Shown here in pieces: positions 31,081 to 60,050 of a DNA stretch of 64,000 bases. The first letter of the stretch is position 1, and the number at the start of each line of letters is the position of its first letter. The notes below the pieces were generated by a model that saw only the letters and a list, made by a program, of their open reading frames with translations, was not told where the DNA came from and did not search any database. Position numbers and translations under genes: made by a program. Location: contig WPIO01000007.1 in the NCBI GenBank assembly GCA_009760855.2, positions 1,538,501 to 1,602,500 on the forward strand, written 5' to 3'. This DNA comes from Cristatella mucedo (Eukaryota > Bryozoa > Phylactolaemata > Cristatellidae).

Positions 31081-32225
31081 ACGATCGATTTGGCAGGCAG
31101 CTCAGAACGACTGGAAAGGCTATGCCATAGTCGGCAGCATGAGAGTAGTTGTCGTTGCGTAAGAATCGTGGCAGTGAGTTCCGCAGCCTAGGACTTGCAG
31201 AGCAAAAGCTACAGTCGCCAACGGTCTTTAAGCGGAGGAATGGAACAACTAATTTATTGCCTATATAGGACCTGAGGGCACGAGGAGGCTGAAACTGGTG
31301 CAGCAGTTCAGCTAGGTATGGAGGAGCCAAGCCGCGGCGGGCTTTGTGGGTCAGCGTAAGAACTTGCTCTGAATCCGTTGATCCATCGGCAGCCATCCGA
31401 GCTTTTTTAGCAAAGGAGACACGTGGTCAAATCTCTGGGGTTTGCAAACTAGCCTTCCAGCCATATTCATAGCCATCTGCAGTGGCCTAGCGGCTTTTTC
31501 GGTAGCCCAGCCAAAAGGGAAATAACAATAACATAGCCTAGAGAAAACTAAGGAGTTAGTTTAATTTTTTGCAAGGCCACTGTGGAAGACAGCTCCTAAT
31601 CTTAGACAGGGATAGGACGTGATGGCTAGGTGTAGAAGCAGTTTTCTGAATGAAGCTTTTAAAATAATAATAATAATAATAATAATGCACTTGATAAAGC
31701 GCCTTCAGAGAACTCAATCTCTTTCTAGGCGCTTTAAATTTGCTGCAAAGGGAATGTAAGCAGTTGTTGAATACGTTACCTAGATTTCGAGTATGAGGTG
31801 ATGGTCGCACAACAGCATCTCCTATTATAAGAGCGAAGCCTTCCAGTCCAGCTACACGCTTAGGGTGTCTTATGAGCAACAGTTCAGTTTTATCGTCGTT
31901 TAATTTAAGGAAATATGCCGACATCAAGGATCGAGTATTGGCAAGGCAAGCATTCAGTTAATCAGTTGCTGCAGCAAATTCCGATGGTTTAAATGACAAA
32001 TACTGCTGCCTATCGCCTGCATAAAAGTGATATCCTATTCCATGGGCCTTAATCAGTTTTCCCCGAGGTTGAGTACAAACGGCAAACAGCAACAGACTGA
32101 GGACAGACCCTTGAGGGACTCCACAGATGACTTGTTTGGCGGATGTAACCTGACCCCAACACGACACAGATTTAACACGATTAGACAAGTACGATTTAAT
32201 CCATGCCGTATCTCTCAGGCTGAAC
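31081..32225 (-). mobile_element. LINE-B, 3' half in inverted orientation
   Basis: On the minus strand from 32225 it codes SLRDTAWIKSYLSNRVKSV, then GVPQGSVL, FYAGD (YADD with one change), LKLNDDKTELLL, FIQKTAST, and ALTLTHKARRGLAPPYLAEL-like sequence to about 31085. These blocks follow directly, in protein order, on where the plus-strand half ends at 31077. It holds a nested LINE-A tail at 31663-31765. Confidence 0.78.
31663..31765 (-). mobile_element. LINE-A 3' end nested in LINE-B
   Basis: A short minus-strand LINE-A insertion with (ATT)7-8, the stem-loop AAAGCGCC ... GGCGCTTTAT and a few 3'UTR bases. It interrupts LINE-B between its NLGxVFxN and FKSFIQK codons, so LINE-A was active after LINE-B inserted. 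Confidence 0.85.
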
Positions 32226-32455
32226 GATCACCTCGCATCCCATATCGTCAGTCGAGATCAAGGTTCTGGATACCTGGGTGCTATCAGCAGCCATTCTTAC
32301 GTTCTCTTGAAAATCGTAATCTCTGGCTTCTCAAGCCGTACATCGGGTTTCTAGGTTTACAGTAGTATATTCAAGACTCATGCCGTCGTTACCAAACTCG
32401 TTTTCCAGTCTTATAGCAGTATCAGCATGATTCCTTGCGACCTTATTATACATGA

Positions 32456-32953
32456 TTCGATTGCGACCTTATTTCTGAAAATGGTATCGACCTGCTCGCC
32501 CTAACTGAAACTTGGCTGAAATCGATAAACTGTCCGACAATTAAAGACGCAACTCCATCTGGTTTCTCGTTCTTTCACACCCCTAGATCAATCAAAACTG
32601 GAGGTGGAGTTGCTATTGTCGTGCGCTCGAAATTCAACTTCAAGCCATTTGCGGTACCCTCGAAGCAGTCTTTTGAATCAATTGTCTTGGTCTCACCCGA
32701 AAACAAGCTACCGATAGTGGCAGTAGTCTATCGCCCACCAGGTACCAAATCCTCCTTTATCTCAGATTTCTCCGATCTCATTTCGATTCTGTGTGCAAGA
32801 AATCGATCCTTCCTCGTAATGGGTGATTTCAACGTTCACTTTGATAACTTATCTGACACTTTCAGCGCCGAATTTTGTGCATTGACTGACTCATTGTCTC
32901 TTGTGGCTCATGTGCATGGCCCTACCCACATCAAGGGTCACACATTCGACTAG
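32456..32953 (+). pseudogene. LINE-A endonuclease domain (broken by TAG)
   Basis: Open from after a TGA at 32453. Contains GIDLLALTETWLKS with the metal-binding Glu, VAVVYRPPGT, FLVMGDFNVHFDN with the catalytic GDFN, and THIKGHTFD before a TAG at 32951. The next codons (IFSYNC) continue the domain in the same frame, and the SDHMQISF motif with the catalytic His lies at about 33010. This domain nicks target DNA to start reverse transcription. The stop is a point change in an otherwise continuous frame. Confidence 0.85.
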
Positions 32954-32974
32954 ATCTTCTCATACAACTGCACT

Positions 32975-34483
32975 TTGTCATCACCAATTATTACCAAATC
33001 CTGCTTATCTGACCACATGCAGATCTCATTCAATCTACAGTGTGTGCCCACATCCTCCTCTAAAATAACCTATGAATCGCGAAACCTCAAGACCCTTGAC
33101 ATCGATGCTGTCCGTGCGAGAATATCTGCTTCACCTCTGCTGCTCAATCCTCCCTCCGATCTGTCATCATTGGTAGATAGCTTCAACACGACACTAGCTG
33201 ACACGCTAGACGAGTTTGCCCCTCTGACAAAGCGCACTGTGTGCCCCCGCCCAGACGGCCTATGGTTTACCGCAGACATTAAACTAGCCAAGTCTACTAA
33301 ACGAAAGCTTGAAAAAGCATACAAAAGATCCGGACTAACTGTCCATCGACAGGCATATAAAGACTACTGTAGGTCGTACATATCGATCCTAGCAAAAGCC
33401 AAGTCTAGCTTTTATAAAAACATTGTTGAATCACAGATGCACAATCCAAAAATGCTGATGTCGACAATAAACCATCTCCTCAACCGTTCCCAGATTAGCT
33501 CCTTACCTGATGATCCTAATGATGATCTAGCCGATCGCTTCTCTCGATTCTTTGTGCAGAAGATAGACAAGATCAGGGAATCCATCCCTGCGATGACAAC
33601 CTCCCCACTAGAATGCTGTTCCTCGGTTCCTGGCTGCACCACAATGTCTGCATTTAAGCAGGTCACTAGTGATCTAGTCCTAAAGTTCGTATCTCAATCA
33701 AAGAAGACAACAAGTCCTCTGGACCCGATTACCGCTGTCCTGCTCCTACGTTGCATTGATCTGCTGCTGCCATGCATAACTAACATAATTAATATGTCAT
33801 TCGCCTCAGGTCATGTCACAGCACCTTTCAAAAAAGCTGTAGTCAGGCCACTTCTCAAGAAAGCTACACTTGACCAAGAGAACTTGAGCAACTACCGCCC
33901 AGTTTCCCTTCTACCATTCCTATCAAAGACAACCGAACGGGTCGTGGCTGACCAGCTGAACTCGTATATCGAAATCTCACACCTTGCTAGTAAGTTCCAG
34001 TCTGGCTTTAGAGCTAATCACTCCACAGAGTCAGCATTGCTTCGGGTATACAACGACCTACTTAGGAATGCAGACATGGGTAGAGTGTCTCTGCTTGTTT
34101 TGCTTGATCTTTCGGCAGCTTTTGATACCATCGATCACAAAGTTCTTCTAGAGCGCCTCTTATCTCGCCTGGGCATCACTGGCACTGCTCTGCAGTGGTT
34201 CAGGTCCTATCTCAGTGGGAGACTCCAGAGTATTGACGTGAATGGACAAAGATCATCTGAAGTACCTCTGAAATATGGAGTACCTCAGGGCTCAGTGCTA
34301 GGTCCGGTTCTTTTCACGGTTTATACTCTGCCTCTTGCTGATGTGATTGCCAAGCACAATCTAGGCTTTCACTTCTATGCAGATGACACTCAGTTGTACC
34401 TTTGCTTTGATCCCTCCCAGCCTTCGAGCACCTCAAATTCTCTAAACTCACTAGCTGCATGCATTGATGACATTCGCACATGA
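32975..34483 (+). pseudogene. LINE-A reverse transcriptase ORF segment
   Basis: A 502-codon open segment that continues the endonuclease frame; the TTG at 32975 is only the first start-like codon after the stop, not a real start. It contains the end of the endonuclease (SDH), a linker, and RT blocks: NYRPVSLLPFLSK (from about residue 306), SGFRANHSTESALL, VLLDLSAAFDTIDH (catalytic Asp 378), GVPQGSVLGP (435-444) and FYADDTQLY (Asp 470, 471). All three catalytic Asp are present. It ends at TGA where relatives have Trp, then reads on into LKLNDDKT in the same frame. Copies the element RNA into DNA at the target site. Confidence 0.9.
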
Positions 34484-34740
34484 ATGGCAGCAATTTTTCT
34501 AAAACTTAACGATGATAAAACTAACTTACTAGTTATGGGCAAACCCAGTGTGATCCAGAGATTGGACAGGCTGACTCTGCCAGCATATCTCCAGTTGAAT
34601 CAGCTCGAAATCTGGGTGTCATATTCCAAAGCGACCTCTCGTTAGACGACCATATCAGCTCCACAGTCAAATCCGCCTATTTTCAGCTTCATAACATTGC
34701 TAAAATTCGGGCTTGTTTAGATAAAGATACCACATCTAAG

Positions 34741-35058
34741 TTGGTCCATGCATTCGTGACATCTCGTCTCGACTTCTGCAGCTCACTGCTTACTGGCCTA
34801 CCAGCATGTGCGATCAGGCGATTGCAGCTGGTGCAAAACTCGGCAGCTAGACTTGTCTGCCGTGAGCGTCGCAGTTGCCACATTACTCCACTTCTCGCCG
34901 ACCTGCACTGGCTACCAGTAAAGCAACGGATTGACTTCAAGGTTTTGTCGCTCACTTTTAGGTCCCTTCATTCTATGGCTCCAGCCTATCTGTCAGATAT
35001 ACTCCCCCATCAGGCCAAGCATCGTACCACCCGCTTGTCGGAATTCAACAGTCTATAA
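34741..35058 (+). pseudogene. LINE-A RT C-terminal segment (shifted frame)
   Basis: Lies in a different frame from the main RT segment, so a small insertion or deletion occurred upstream. It reads [58 protein letters not shown] and APAYLSDILPHQAKH, the thumb and C-terminal part of L2-type ORF2. The stop TAA at 35056 is followed by the remaining [22 protein letters not shown] block. Confidence 0.85.
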
Positions 35059-35548
35059 ATACCTCGTACAAACCTTAAATCCTTTGGAGACCGTGCATTT
35101 AGTTCATATGCTCCCAAAGCCTGGAACTCCCTCACTACCTGCGTCAGAACATTTCCTGACCTGACCACATTTAAAAGGAACCTAAAAACACACCTATTTA
35201 GGACAGCATTTCGTGGGTCCCTGTGATTCGTCCTTGATGTGCTTATGCGTGCTGACACTGTGCATGCTGCCACTAACCACATTTGCATGCTGACCCAGTG
35301 CATGTCACCCCTAACCATATTATTCATTTTGTTTGTTTTTAAAGCATGATTTTACTTACCATTCAATTGCATTTCACTTTACAGCAAATGTAAAGCGCCT
35401 AGAAAGAGATTAAGTTCTCCGAGGATGCTTTATCAAGTGTATTATTATTATTATTATTATTATTCCTAGCAGACTGCTGCTGGTTAGCCGTGACATATTT
35501 TGCTTCAGACGTTGGCTTACCTCTGCCACGAGGGTTACAAAGTTTAGG

Positions 35549-35660
35549 GTTAGCTGATTCAACTATCACCACCGCTTGCCGTTGGATTGCCCACTACAGG
35601 AATTGAATTTACGACCTGGCGAATGAAGAGCAAGCACATAACCCCCTGGGGTTAAGACTC
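35549..35660 (-). mobile_element. SINE-A, internally deleted
   Basis: Minus-strand: GGTTAGCTGATTCAACTATC joined to CACCACCGCTTGCC, so the GGCTCTTCTG block is lost. The head side TTAACCCCAGGGGGTTATG (complement) is degenerate and of the 13001/48104 type. Confidence 0.6.
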
Positions 35661-36472
35661 AGGGTATCCATAATCTCAAGACTAGCATGTCCAAATGTTA
35701 CCACATGCTGCTCGGGCGCCAATAAAGCCACGCGAAATTTGTGGCCTGCGAATATTTTCATAATTCGTCATACGGTAGGGAAAATGCCTTTCGTCAATTC
35801 ACTTAGTTTTATTTCAGCCACGGGATCGAAATTCCAAAAAGTTTAGGAGTTTTCTGAATTCCGAAACTCGTCATCGCGGTCAGTACGTAAGTCAATTGCT
35901 ATAAAAGAAATCGACCTTTCAGATTTAATGTTTACCAACAGAGTCGCGGGTAATGAGACTACCACTAGACACTTGCTAACGGTCCTCAACAATTATCCAG
36001 CACTTCCGCCATCCAATGTTACAGACGGGGTATATCGACTATCACGTCCGGAAAGAAATAGGCCGTAAACGCAGCGCTCGTAACGGCACTAGTCTCAGCG
36101 AGAGCCTGCGAATCGCGGCCAGCTACTAGCAGGTGCCTCGCCGATCTACGCAAGTATGCCGACAGTAGGCGAACGCGGCAGGATCAAATGGTTAGTGGCC
36201 GGCCATGGTGGATCTTGAAGGCTTCGCGGAGCCTTTTCATCCTCGCAGTGACTTATCGAAATGGTCGTCCGGATAGGTACGAGCCGGCGGGCACTCATTG
36301 AGTCACCAGTGGGCCGTTGCTGCGGGTTTGCGGTCTTTATTACGGAACGGAAGGACGGCCGGCCGGGCAGCTGGGACCACGACCTCTGACCTCGCGGACT
36401 CCTCCGGGCAGCCTCAGTTGGCCTGACAGCCTTGACGGCGGCGGTCAGTCGGAGGGGGAGAGACGCCGAAAA
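35661..36472 (+). promoter_or_regulatory. 5' flank of GMP reductase
   Basis: CG-rich from about 36050 to the start codon and free of recognised repeats, as expected for a promoter and 5'UTR. There is a CCAAT word at about 36013. I see no TATA box and cannot place the transcription start. Confidence 0.4.
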
Positions 36473-55029
<18,557 letters not shown>

Positions 55030-55300
55030 CCAGCTGCCCCTGTGCTCGACAGCGATGGCAGCAGCGTAGCGCTGTGCTGCAAGCATAGTGCTACGCACAG
55101 CAGCAGCAGCGAAGTGCTGTGGTGGCAGTAGCGTAGCACTGTCAGTCGGCTGCTGCAGCAAGCATAGTGCATTTGCTGGAATGCTATCTGCTTGTTAAGA
55201 TTGATGTTTCCCCTTTGAGCTTTCCCCAGATGGAATGGAGCTGATGGATGGGCTGAATGGAGCTTTGAGGCGTTTTCACTCCACATTCATATTCGGAAGC
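55030..55300 (+). other. GMPR: GMPR 3'UTR with imperfect repeat
   Basis: Contains two copies of a GGCAGnAGCGTAGCnCTG ... GCAAGCATAGTGC unit (about 55054-55093 and 55124-55170), the second longer by a CTGCTGCAG insert. I see no AATAAA close by; one occurs at 56128-56133, so the true end of the transcript is uncertain. Confidence 0.45.
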
Positions 55301-57234
55301 TGTGTGTTCTCTGAGTGGTGTCCATTACAAGTCACTACCTTGGCACCCATGTCTCGTGTTTGTGCGAGGCAGCTGGGCGTCTTGCGTTTCGAGCAGCTGC
55401 CGTGAAGAACCGTCCTTCGACAGTCGTCTTCGGTTGCAGTCTTCCTGCATCGCTCGAAAGTTGCTCGATTGGTCCACTAAGTGGTGGCATGGTGACAACA
55501 CGGTGTCTTCATGTTATTTGCATCTAGGGCTGAGCAAGGTTGCCCATACGTGGGTGATGGAGTAGTCGTCCTAATCGCCTGAAACAGCTTGGCTTTATCC
55601 TAAGATCTGACACACGCCTTGCGTCGCCTGCACGTGAGCAGAAGCTGAGGAATAGTGCAGTATTGTGGTCATCGCCTGACCGAGGGTTAACCTGGCTGCC
55701 GGATCTAGCGAATAGAAACTATTATATCTATTTGTAGCTGGACGTTGCTGGTCTGTATTAATGTGGACTTCGTTAGCAGGAGTATCTTCCGAGCTGCTTG
55801 GCCTTGTATGTACAAGCCGCAAGCACTTGGTCGACTTCCTTCTACTTTGGTGATAAATTAATCGACTTTAAAAAGCTCTACCTCTCACAGTAGCATGCTG
55901 AGGGATACTTGTAACAAACTATTGTTAATAATAATAGTGAAAGTATGTAACAGTTTTTGTCTGGATAGTAATTGTTATTTCCTTATTTCTTATGCCTCAG
56001 AGATATAGAAAATAGCTTTTGTTCCCTGCAAATTTGCATATGTAAACCGGGCAATGACTAAGGCGAAATTAACACGTCTAATGAGAGAACTGGCAGATTA
56101 GCATCTTGTGGTTCGCATTTAGTCAAAAATAAAAGCAAATTATTAAATTTAATGTAAATTTACAATGACTTTATTTATTTATTTACTATGAATTTAGCCT
56201 ACAATGACCTACCAGCCATAGTTCCACTCATTTAAGGCACTAAGCAACATAGCGATGCATTGTTCTAGGCCTCTTTGAGGTCCACAAAATGAGCCCTACG
56301 GAGAGACGGTACTTGTTCTGGTAATGAATTAGCACAGCTCTGAAACTCCTGGCTGAACGGTCTATGACTAGGCACTATTCACCCCGGTTACTTGCGATTT
56401 CTCAAATAGACCGGCCACATTGTTGCAGTACCACAGTTCATCTTGTTGACTCAAGTTTGGAAAAATTGAGGTCTCTGATCAGATCATTGAAGTCTTTTAT
56501 GGCTGAGGAGCGATGGCTTTCTCTCCTCAGCCGCACCCGGGAAATCTGGATCTGCAACAGCTTCATCGACGTCTAGCTATGTGCCCTCCTGAAGATTTCT
56601 CTCCGAAGGGGGAAGAGAGGGACCTCAGGGGCTGTGTGGTTGTGAGTTAAAAGGTTTGTGTGTTAAAAGGACGTGTGGGAAGCGTGCCAGTTCGACGTTT
56701 GGAAGGGGCCATCATGAGGAATTAGCACTTGCTTGAGTTGTCAGTCTGTTCCCATACAATTCTTGAGATGCAAACTTCGGGGTTCTTTTTTCTCCCATCA
56801 ACCAGTCTAAGGATACCAAAGTTATTTCCATTAAGTGATATTTAACGCGTCGCCTAATATTGTGCAAGAAAATTCATCTTGCGAATAGCAGTTCTTGACC
56901 TTATTTTCTAGAGTTCTCTTGCAGTGTTCACACATGATCACAGGTTCTCAAGTGCTCTTCTTGATTCCTAACATGCATGTTGAGAAGTATGGTTTGTCGG
57001 CCGAATATACGCCCATTCCTCGTTAAATCGTGCAGTGGAAACGTGCTTCCGTGTGCAAACCTGAAGTTAGCAGCGAGCCAAACAGCAAAATCCTAGGATT
57101 CAGAAATATCATCGCCCTGAATACAGCAGCAAAGTTTTAGTGGAATATTAGCTATTTTCAAATAGTTTAGGCAGAAGGATTAGGAAAGCATCTTTTGCCC
57201 CCAAGGTCAATAAATTAAAATCTTGTAAATAGGG
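55301..57234. other. No host gene recognised
   Basis: Apart from a possible LINE remnant at 56165-56600 nothing is recognised. The minus-strand frame at 55595-55822 and plus-strand frames here are short and unassigned. Confidence 0.35.
56165..56600 (-). mobile_element. Possible LINE C-terminal fragment with (AAAT)n tail
   Basis: On the minus strand the end is (AAAT)3-4, and near 56340-56240 a frame reads FSQEFQSCANSLPEQVPSLR, similar in layout to the xFSxRVVxxWNSLPExVVxAxS end of CR1/RTE-type ORF2. Frames are broken. Different from LINE-A and LINE-B. Confidence 0.35.
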
Positions 57235-57330
57235 TAATATTAAGGAGTTTGCATAGCTTCTTAAGAGAACTGAACCTCTTTCTAGGCACTTCACTCGCTA
57301 TAAAGGGAGCATCGATTAGTGATCGATCGC
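57235..57330 (-). mobile_element. LINE-A 3' end, degenerate
   Basis: Minus-strand stem-loop TGCATAGCTTCTTAAGAGAA, CTGAACCTCTTTCTAGGCAC; the tail array is lost. Confidence 0.6.
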
Positions 57331-57789
57331 ATGCACAATATCAGCACTCACAAGCAAGAGCAGCACACTTAGCAAGAAAGTCGTCATCAATATCACTGCT
57401 AACATAGTCACAGCCTTCTGCCGCAGCTTCTGTCCATATCCATTTCATCACTTTCTTCATAGATTGCAACATCTTCAGTTCTATCCAGCATCTTTGAAAT
57501 TTGCAATTTTATGGTGTATTGTCAGCTAGACTAAAGTATAGTATAAACTAATTAATCCCATATGAAGAAGTTGAGAAGTCTAGATGGGTAGGCAAGGAGT
57601 GAGTATAATTTTGACATTATTTGACTTGCGGTGTATAAGTTGCAGGATTATTTTTTCAAGAAAATAGAAAAGCGAGGCTTTTACTCGTAAAAATAAGGGA
57701 TTTCAAGTAGCTGATTTATTGATGAATTTGAAAAAAGCTTGCGTGATTTCGTGAGCAGATCGTGGTAATCGACGTCGTCTTTTAATGTA

Positions 57790-58540
57790 TCATCGTAGTC
57801 GGCAGCAGGAGAGTGGTTGTCGTTGCTTAACAATTGTAGAAGTTAGCTCCACAGCCGAGGACCTGCAGAGCAAAAGCTTCTATCGCCTAAGGTCTTTAAG
57901 CAGATGAACGGAACAGCTAATTTATTGTCCATACAGGACCTGAGGGCACGAGAAGGCTGAAGCTGGTGCAGCAGTTCAGCTAGGTATGGAGGAGCCAAGA
58001 CGTGGCGGGCCTTGTGGGTGAGCGTAAGAGCTTTGCTCTGTATCCGTTGCTCCACAGGCATCCATCCTAGCTCTTTTAGCAAAGAAGACTTATGGTCAAA
58101 CCTCTGAGATTTGTAAACTGGCCTTGCAGCTATATTCATCGCCAGCTGCAGTGGCTTAGTGGTTTTTTGATAGTCCAACCAAAAGGGAATTGCAATAATC
58201 TAGCCCAGAGAGAACCAAAAAGTTAGTTGAATTTTTTGCAAGCTACCGTGGTAGGCAGTTCTAAATCTTAGACAGGGATCGGACGTGATGGCTAGCTGTG
58301 GAAGCAGTCTTCCTAATAAAGCTTTCAAAATTTAGGTAGCTGTCAAAGACTACAGTTAAATTCCGAGCAGATGGTGATGGTCGCACTACAGCATCACTTA
58401 TTAAAAGAGCAAAGCCTTCCACACGCTTTGGGTGTCCAATGAGCAGCAGTTCACTTTTATAGTCACTTAGTTTAAGGTAATATGCCGACATCCAGGAACA
58501 AATGTCTCCAAGGCATGCTTGTACAATGTGCCACACACTC
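57790..58540 (-). mobile_element. LINE-B, C-terminal RT region
   Basis: On the minus strand it reads CSWMSAYYLKLSDYKSELLL, SPSARNLTVVFDSYLNFESF, IRKTASTASHHVRSLSKI, then after a break VYKSQRFDHKSSLLKELGWM and ALTLTHKARHVLAPPYLAEL, LKTLGDRSFCSAGPRLW. This is the segment after the YADD box of an L2-type ORF2. At 58530 it abuts and cuts the hAT relic. Confidence 0.85.
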
Positions 58541-59290
58541 CAAGGTGCAGACCATGGTTTAAACAGAACTGTTCGGTGACATCGATGTAGCTAATGCATT
58601 TCTTATTTGTTGCAGCGCCGTTCTGATTAGATCCCACCAAATTAATCTCCGTTGTAATTCTAAAAGTTCTCAAATGCTGTTTCATTGATCAGACCATATC
58701 GAGTGCACGAACCAAATATGCGAACAAGACCCGTATTGATTGCTGTTTTATTGCAGCTATAATGCCATGTTGACTCAGAGAAATCAACGTCCTCTCAAGC
58801 TTGTGTATTCATCCACATTCATGCTACACTTTACTTCCTCCTCTTTCGAGTTTTCCCTTGATGTCGGCAATCGTTTTGTTGCTCTTATCTTCGTAATAAT
58901 CATGCGCCAGCTTCATCAAAATGCTTACTTTCGGTGGAAGTTTGAATTCGTCCTGTGAAATTGATTGCCGTATATACTTGTTTCTAGTGATAGCTCTAAT
59001 CAATATTCCACCAGTAGCCAGATCGGTTGCAATCTCCTTCAGACTCTTTAACCCCAGGAAATAGGTCTTCGTTTTTTCTTCCTTTATTTTTCGCGGGCTC
59101 TTCCTTGGATGTGTACCCTCCAGTAGGTCTATACAAATCGATTCCATGTATTTTCAGATGATTCTTCGTCGTAGTCGTTGAGTTTACAGAACATTTGATG
59201 ATTTTATAGCATCCTCCACATTGACCTTCCGGTTCTTCAGTAGTTGGATTCTTTCATTTTGTGGCGTACTCCCAAACTGAAGCCATGGCT
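58530..59290 (-). pseudogene. hAT-type transposase relic with BED zinc finger
   Basis: From the ATG at 59284-59286 the minus strand reads MASVWEYATK, a stop, then QCGGCYKIIKCSVNSTTTTK and NHLKIHG: the Trp, Tyr, C-x2-C and H-x3-H of a BED finger. A shifted frame (59147 down) reads SLKEIATDLATGGILIRAIT, IRQSISQDEFKLPPKVSILM, and later MNVDEYTSLRGR, which matches the SLTxDEWTSxxNxxY block of hAT enzymes with the first catalytic Asp. Near 58680-58520 it reads NLVGSNQNGAATNKKCISYI and FCLNHGLHLGVCGTLYK, blocks typical of the animal hAT core. The element is cut off by LINE-B at about 58530. Binds terminal repeats and catalyses cut-and-paste; this copy is dead. Confidence 0.75.
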
Positions 59291-59626
59291 GATAAGGAAA
59301 CCAATATTTGTTGATACCGCAAGATCAGTTACATTAATTACTACTTAGTTTTTGCAAAATTGCACTTTAATTTTAGTTTTCGGCCATTTTGATAAAACCA
59401 TCAGAACTAATCACTCACATTCAAAAGAAATTTTATGGTTTTTCATTACATATTTCATATCTGTAGTGAACGTTGGAGCTTTAATTGTAGTATTTTTTAT
59501 TAAAAAATATTTCCTTAGAAACAGTAAAACAGTTAGAAAAACAGCTGTTTACTGAGCTCAGCTCCTTAGGCGATAGCAGTAAGGTCTACAGGCATTGCCT
59601 ATTATCGGTAGTTAAATATTATTTTG

Positions 59627-59720
59627 CGACTTGCATTAGATCCTTTATTGCCACAGCAAGCGATGATGATAGTCGTAAAGGCTCTTCTGTCGCTATACAA
59701 ATGCTGTTGAGTAAGATTGA
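59627..59720 (+). mobile_element. SINE-A 3' half
   Basis: Starts in the loop of the central hairpin (GATCCTTTATTGCCACAGCA) and keeps GATGATGATAGTCGTAAAGG, CTCTTCTGTCGCTATACAAA. Confidence 0.7.
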
Positions 59721-59892
59721 TCGTGCGAAAATCCTCGAAATGTTCCTTGAAGACCAAAGACGCACATGAGAAATCGTAGAGCTCTCTCAGTCGAGTTATG
59801 CAGATCGGTTGGAGGCTAACGCAAGTCAGCTCGTTCAGTAGATGCCGAGTTGAGTCTAGCCATTGCGGCTAGTAAATGTGGAAACCTTTCCC

Positions 59893-60050
59893 GTGTTGGC
59901 ACACTAGATAAGTTGGTTGCTTTTAGCTACCTCGGTCCCGAGTTTGGCGGTTTGAATCCTGCGGTGGGCGATCCTTTATTGCCTACTGAAACGCGTGGTG
60001 ATAACCTTTACGGCTCGACTGTCGCTATACAACTATGGAGGTGAAATTCG
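59893..60050 (+). mobile_element. SINE-A, near full length
   Basis: Head GTTGGCACACTAGATAAGTT, B-box-like CGGTTTGAATCC, arms GCGGTGGGCGAT and ATTGCCTACTG, then GTGGTGATAACC and GGCTCGACTGTCGCTATACA. Confidence 0.75.

Larger units (their letters stand above)
32230..35463 (+). mobile_element. LINE-A, near-intact L2/CR1-like retrotransposon
   Basis: The best-preserved element of the window and the reference for family A. It has an apurinic-type endonuclease (32456-32953 and on), a reverse transcriptase with intact GVPQGSVLGP and FYADD motifs, a C-terminal region, a 3'UTR with GTGCATG/CCACTAACCA subrepeats, the terminal stem-loop AAAGCGCC ... and an (ATT)n tail at 35440-35463. Only two in-frame stops (TAG at 32951-32953; TGA at 34481-34483, probably from Trp TGG), one frameshift between about 34530 and 34603, and a stop at 35056 break it. 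Sequence style of RT and the microsatellite tail place it in the L2/CR1 group rather than L1, RTE or Jockey. The 5' end is approximate. Confidence 0.9.

Noticed and set aside
29085-32225. Twin-priming origin of the LINE-B arrangement
   Set aside because: Twin priming leaves the inverted 5' part upstream of the sense 3' part; here the order is the reverse.
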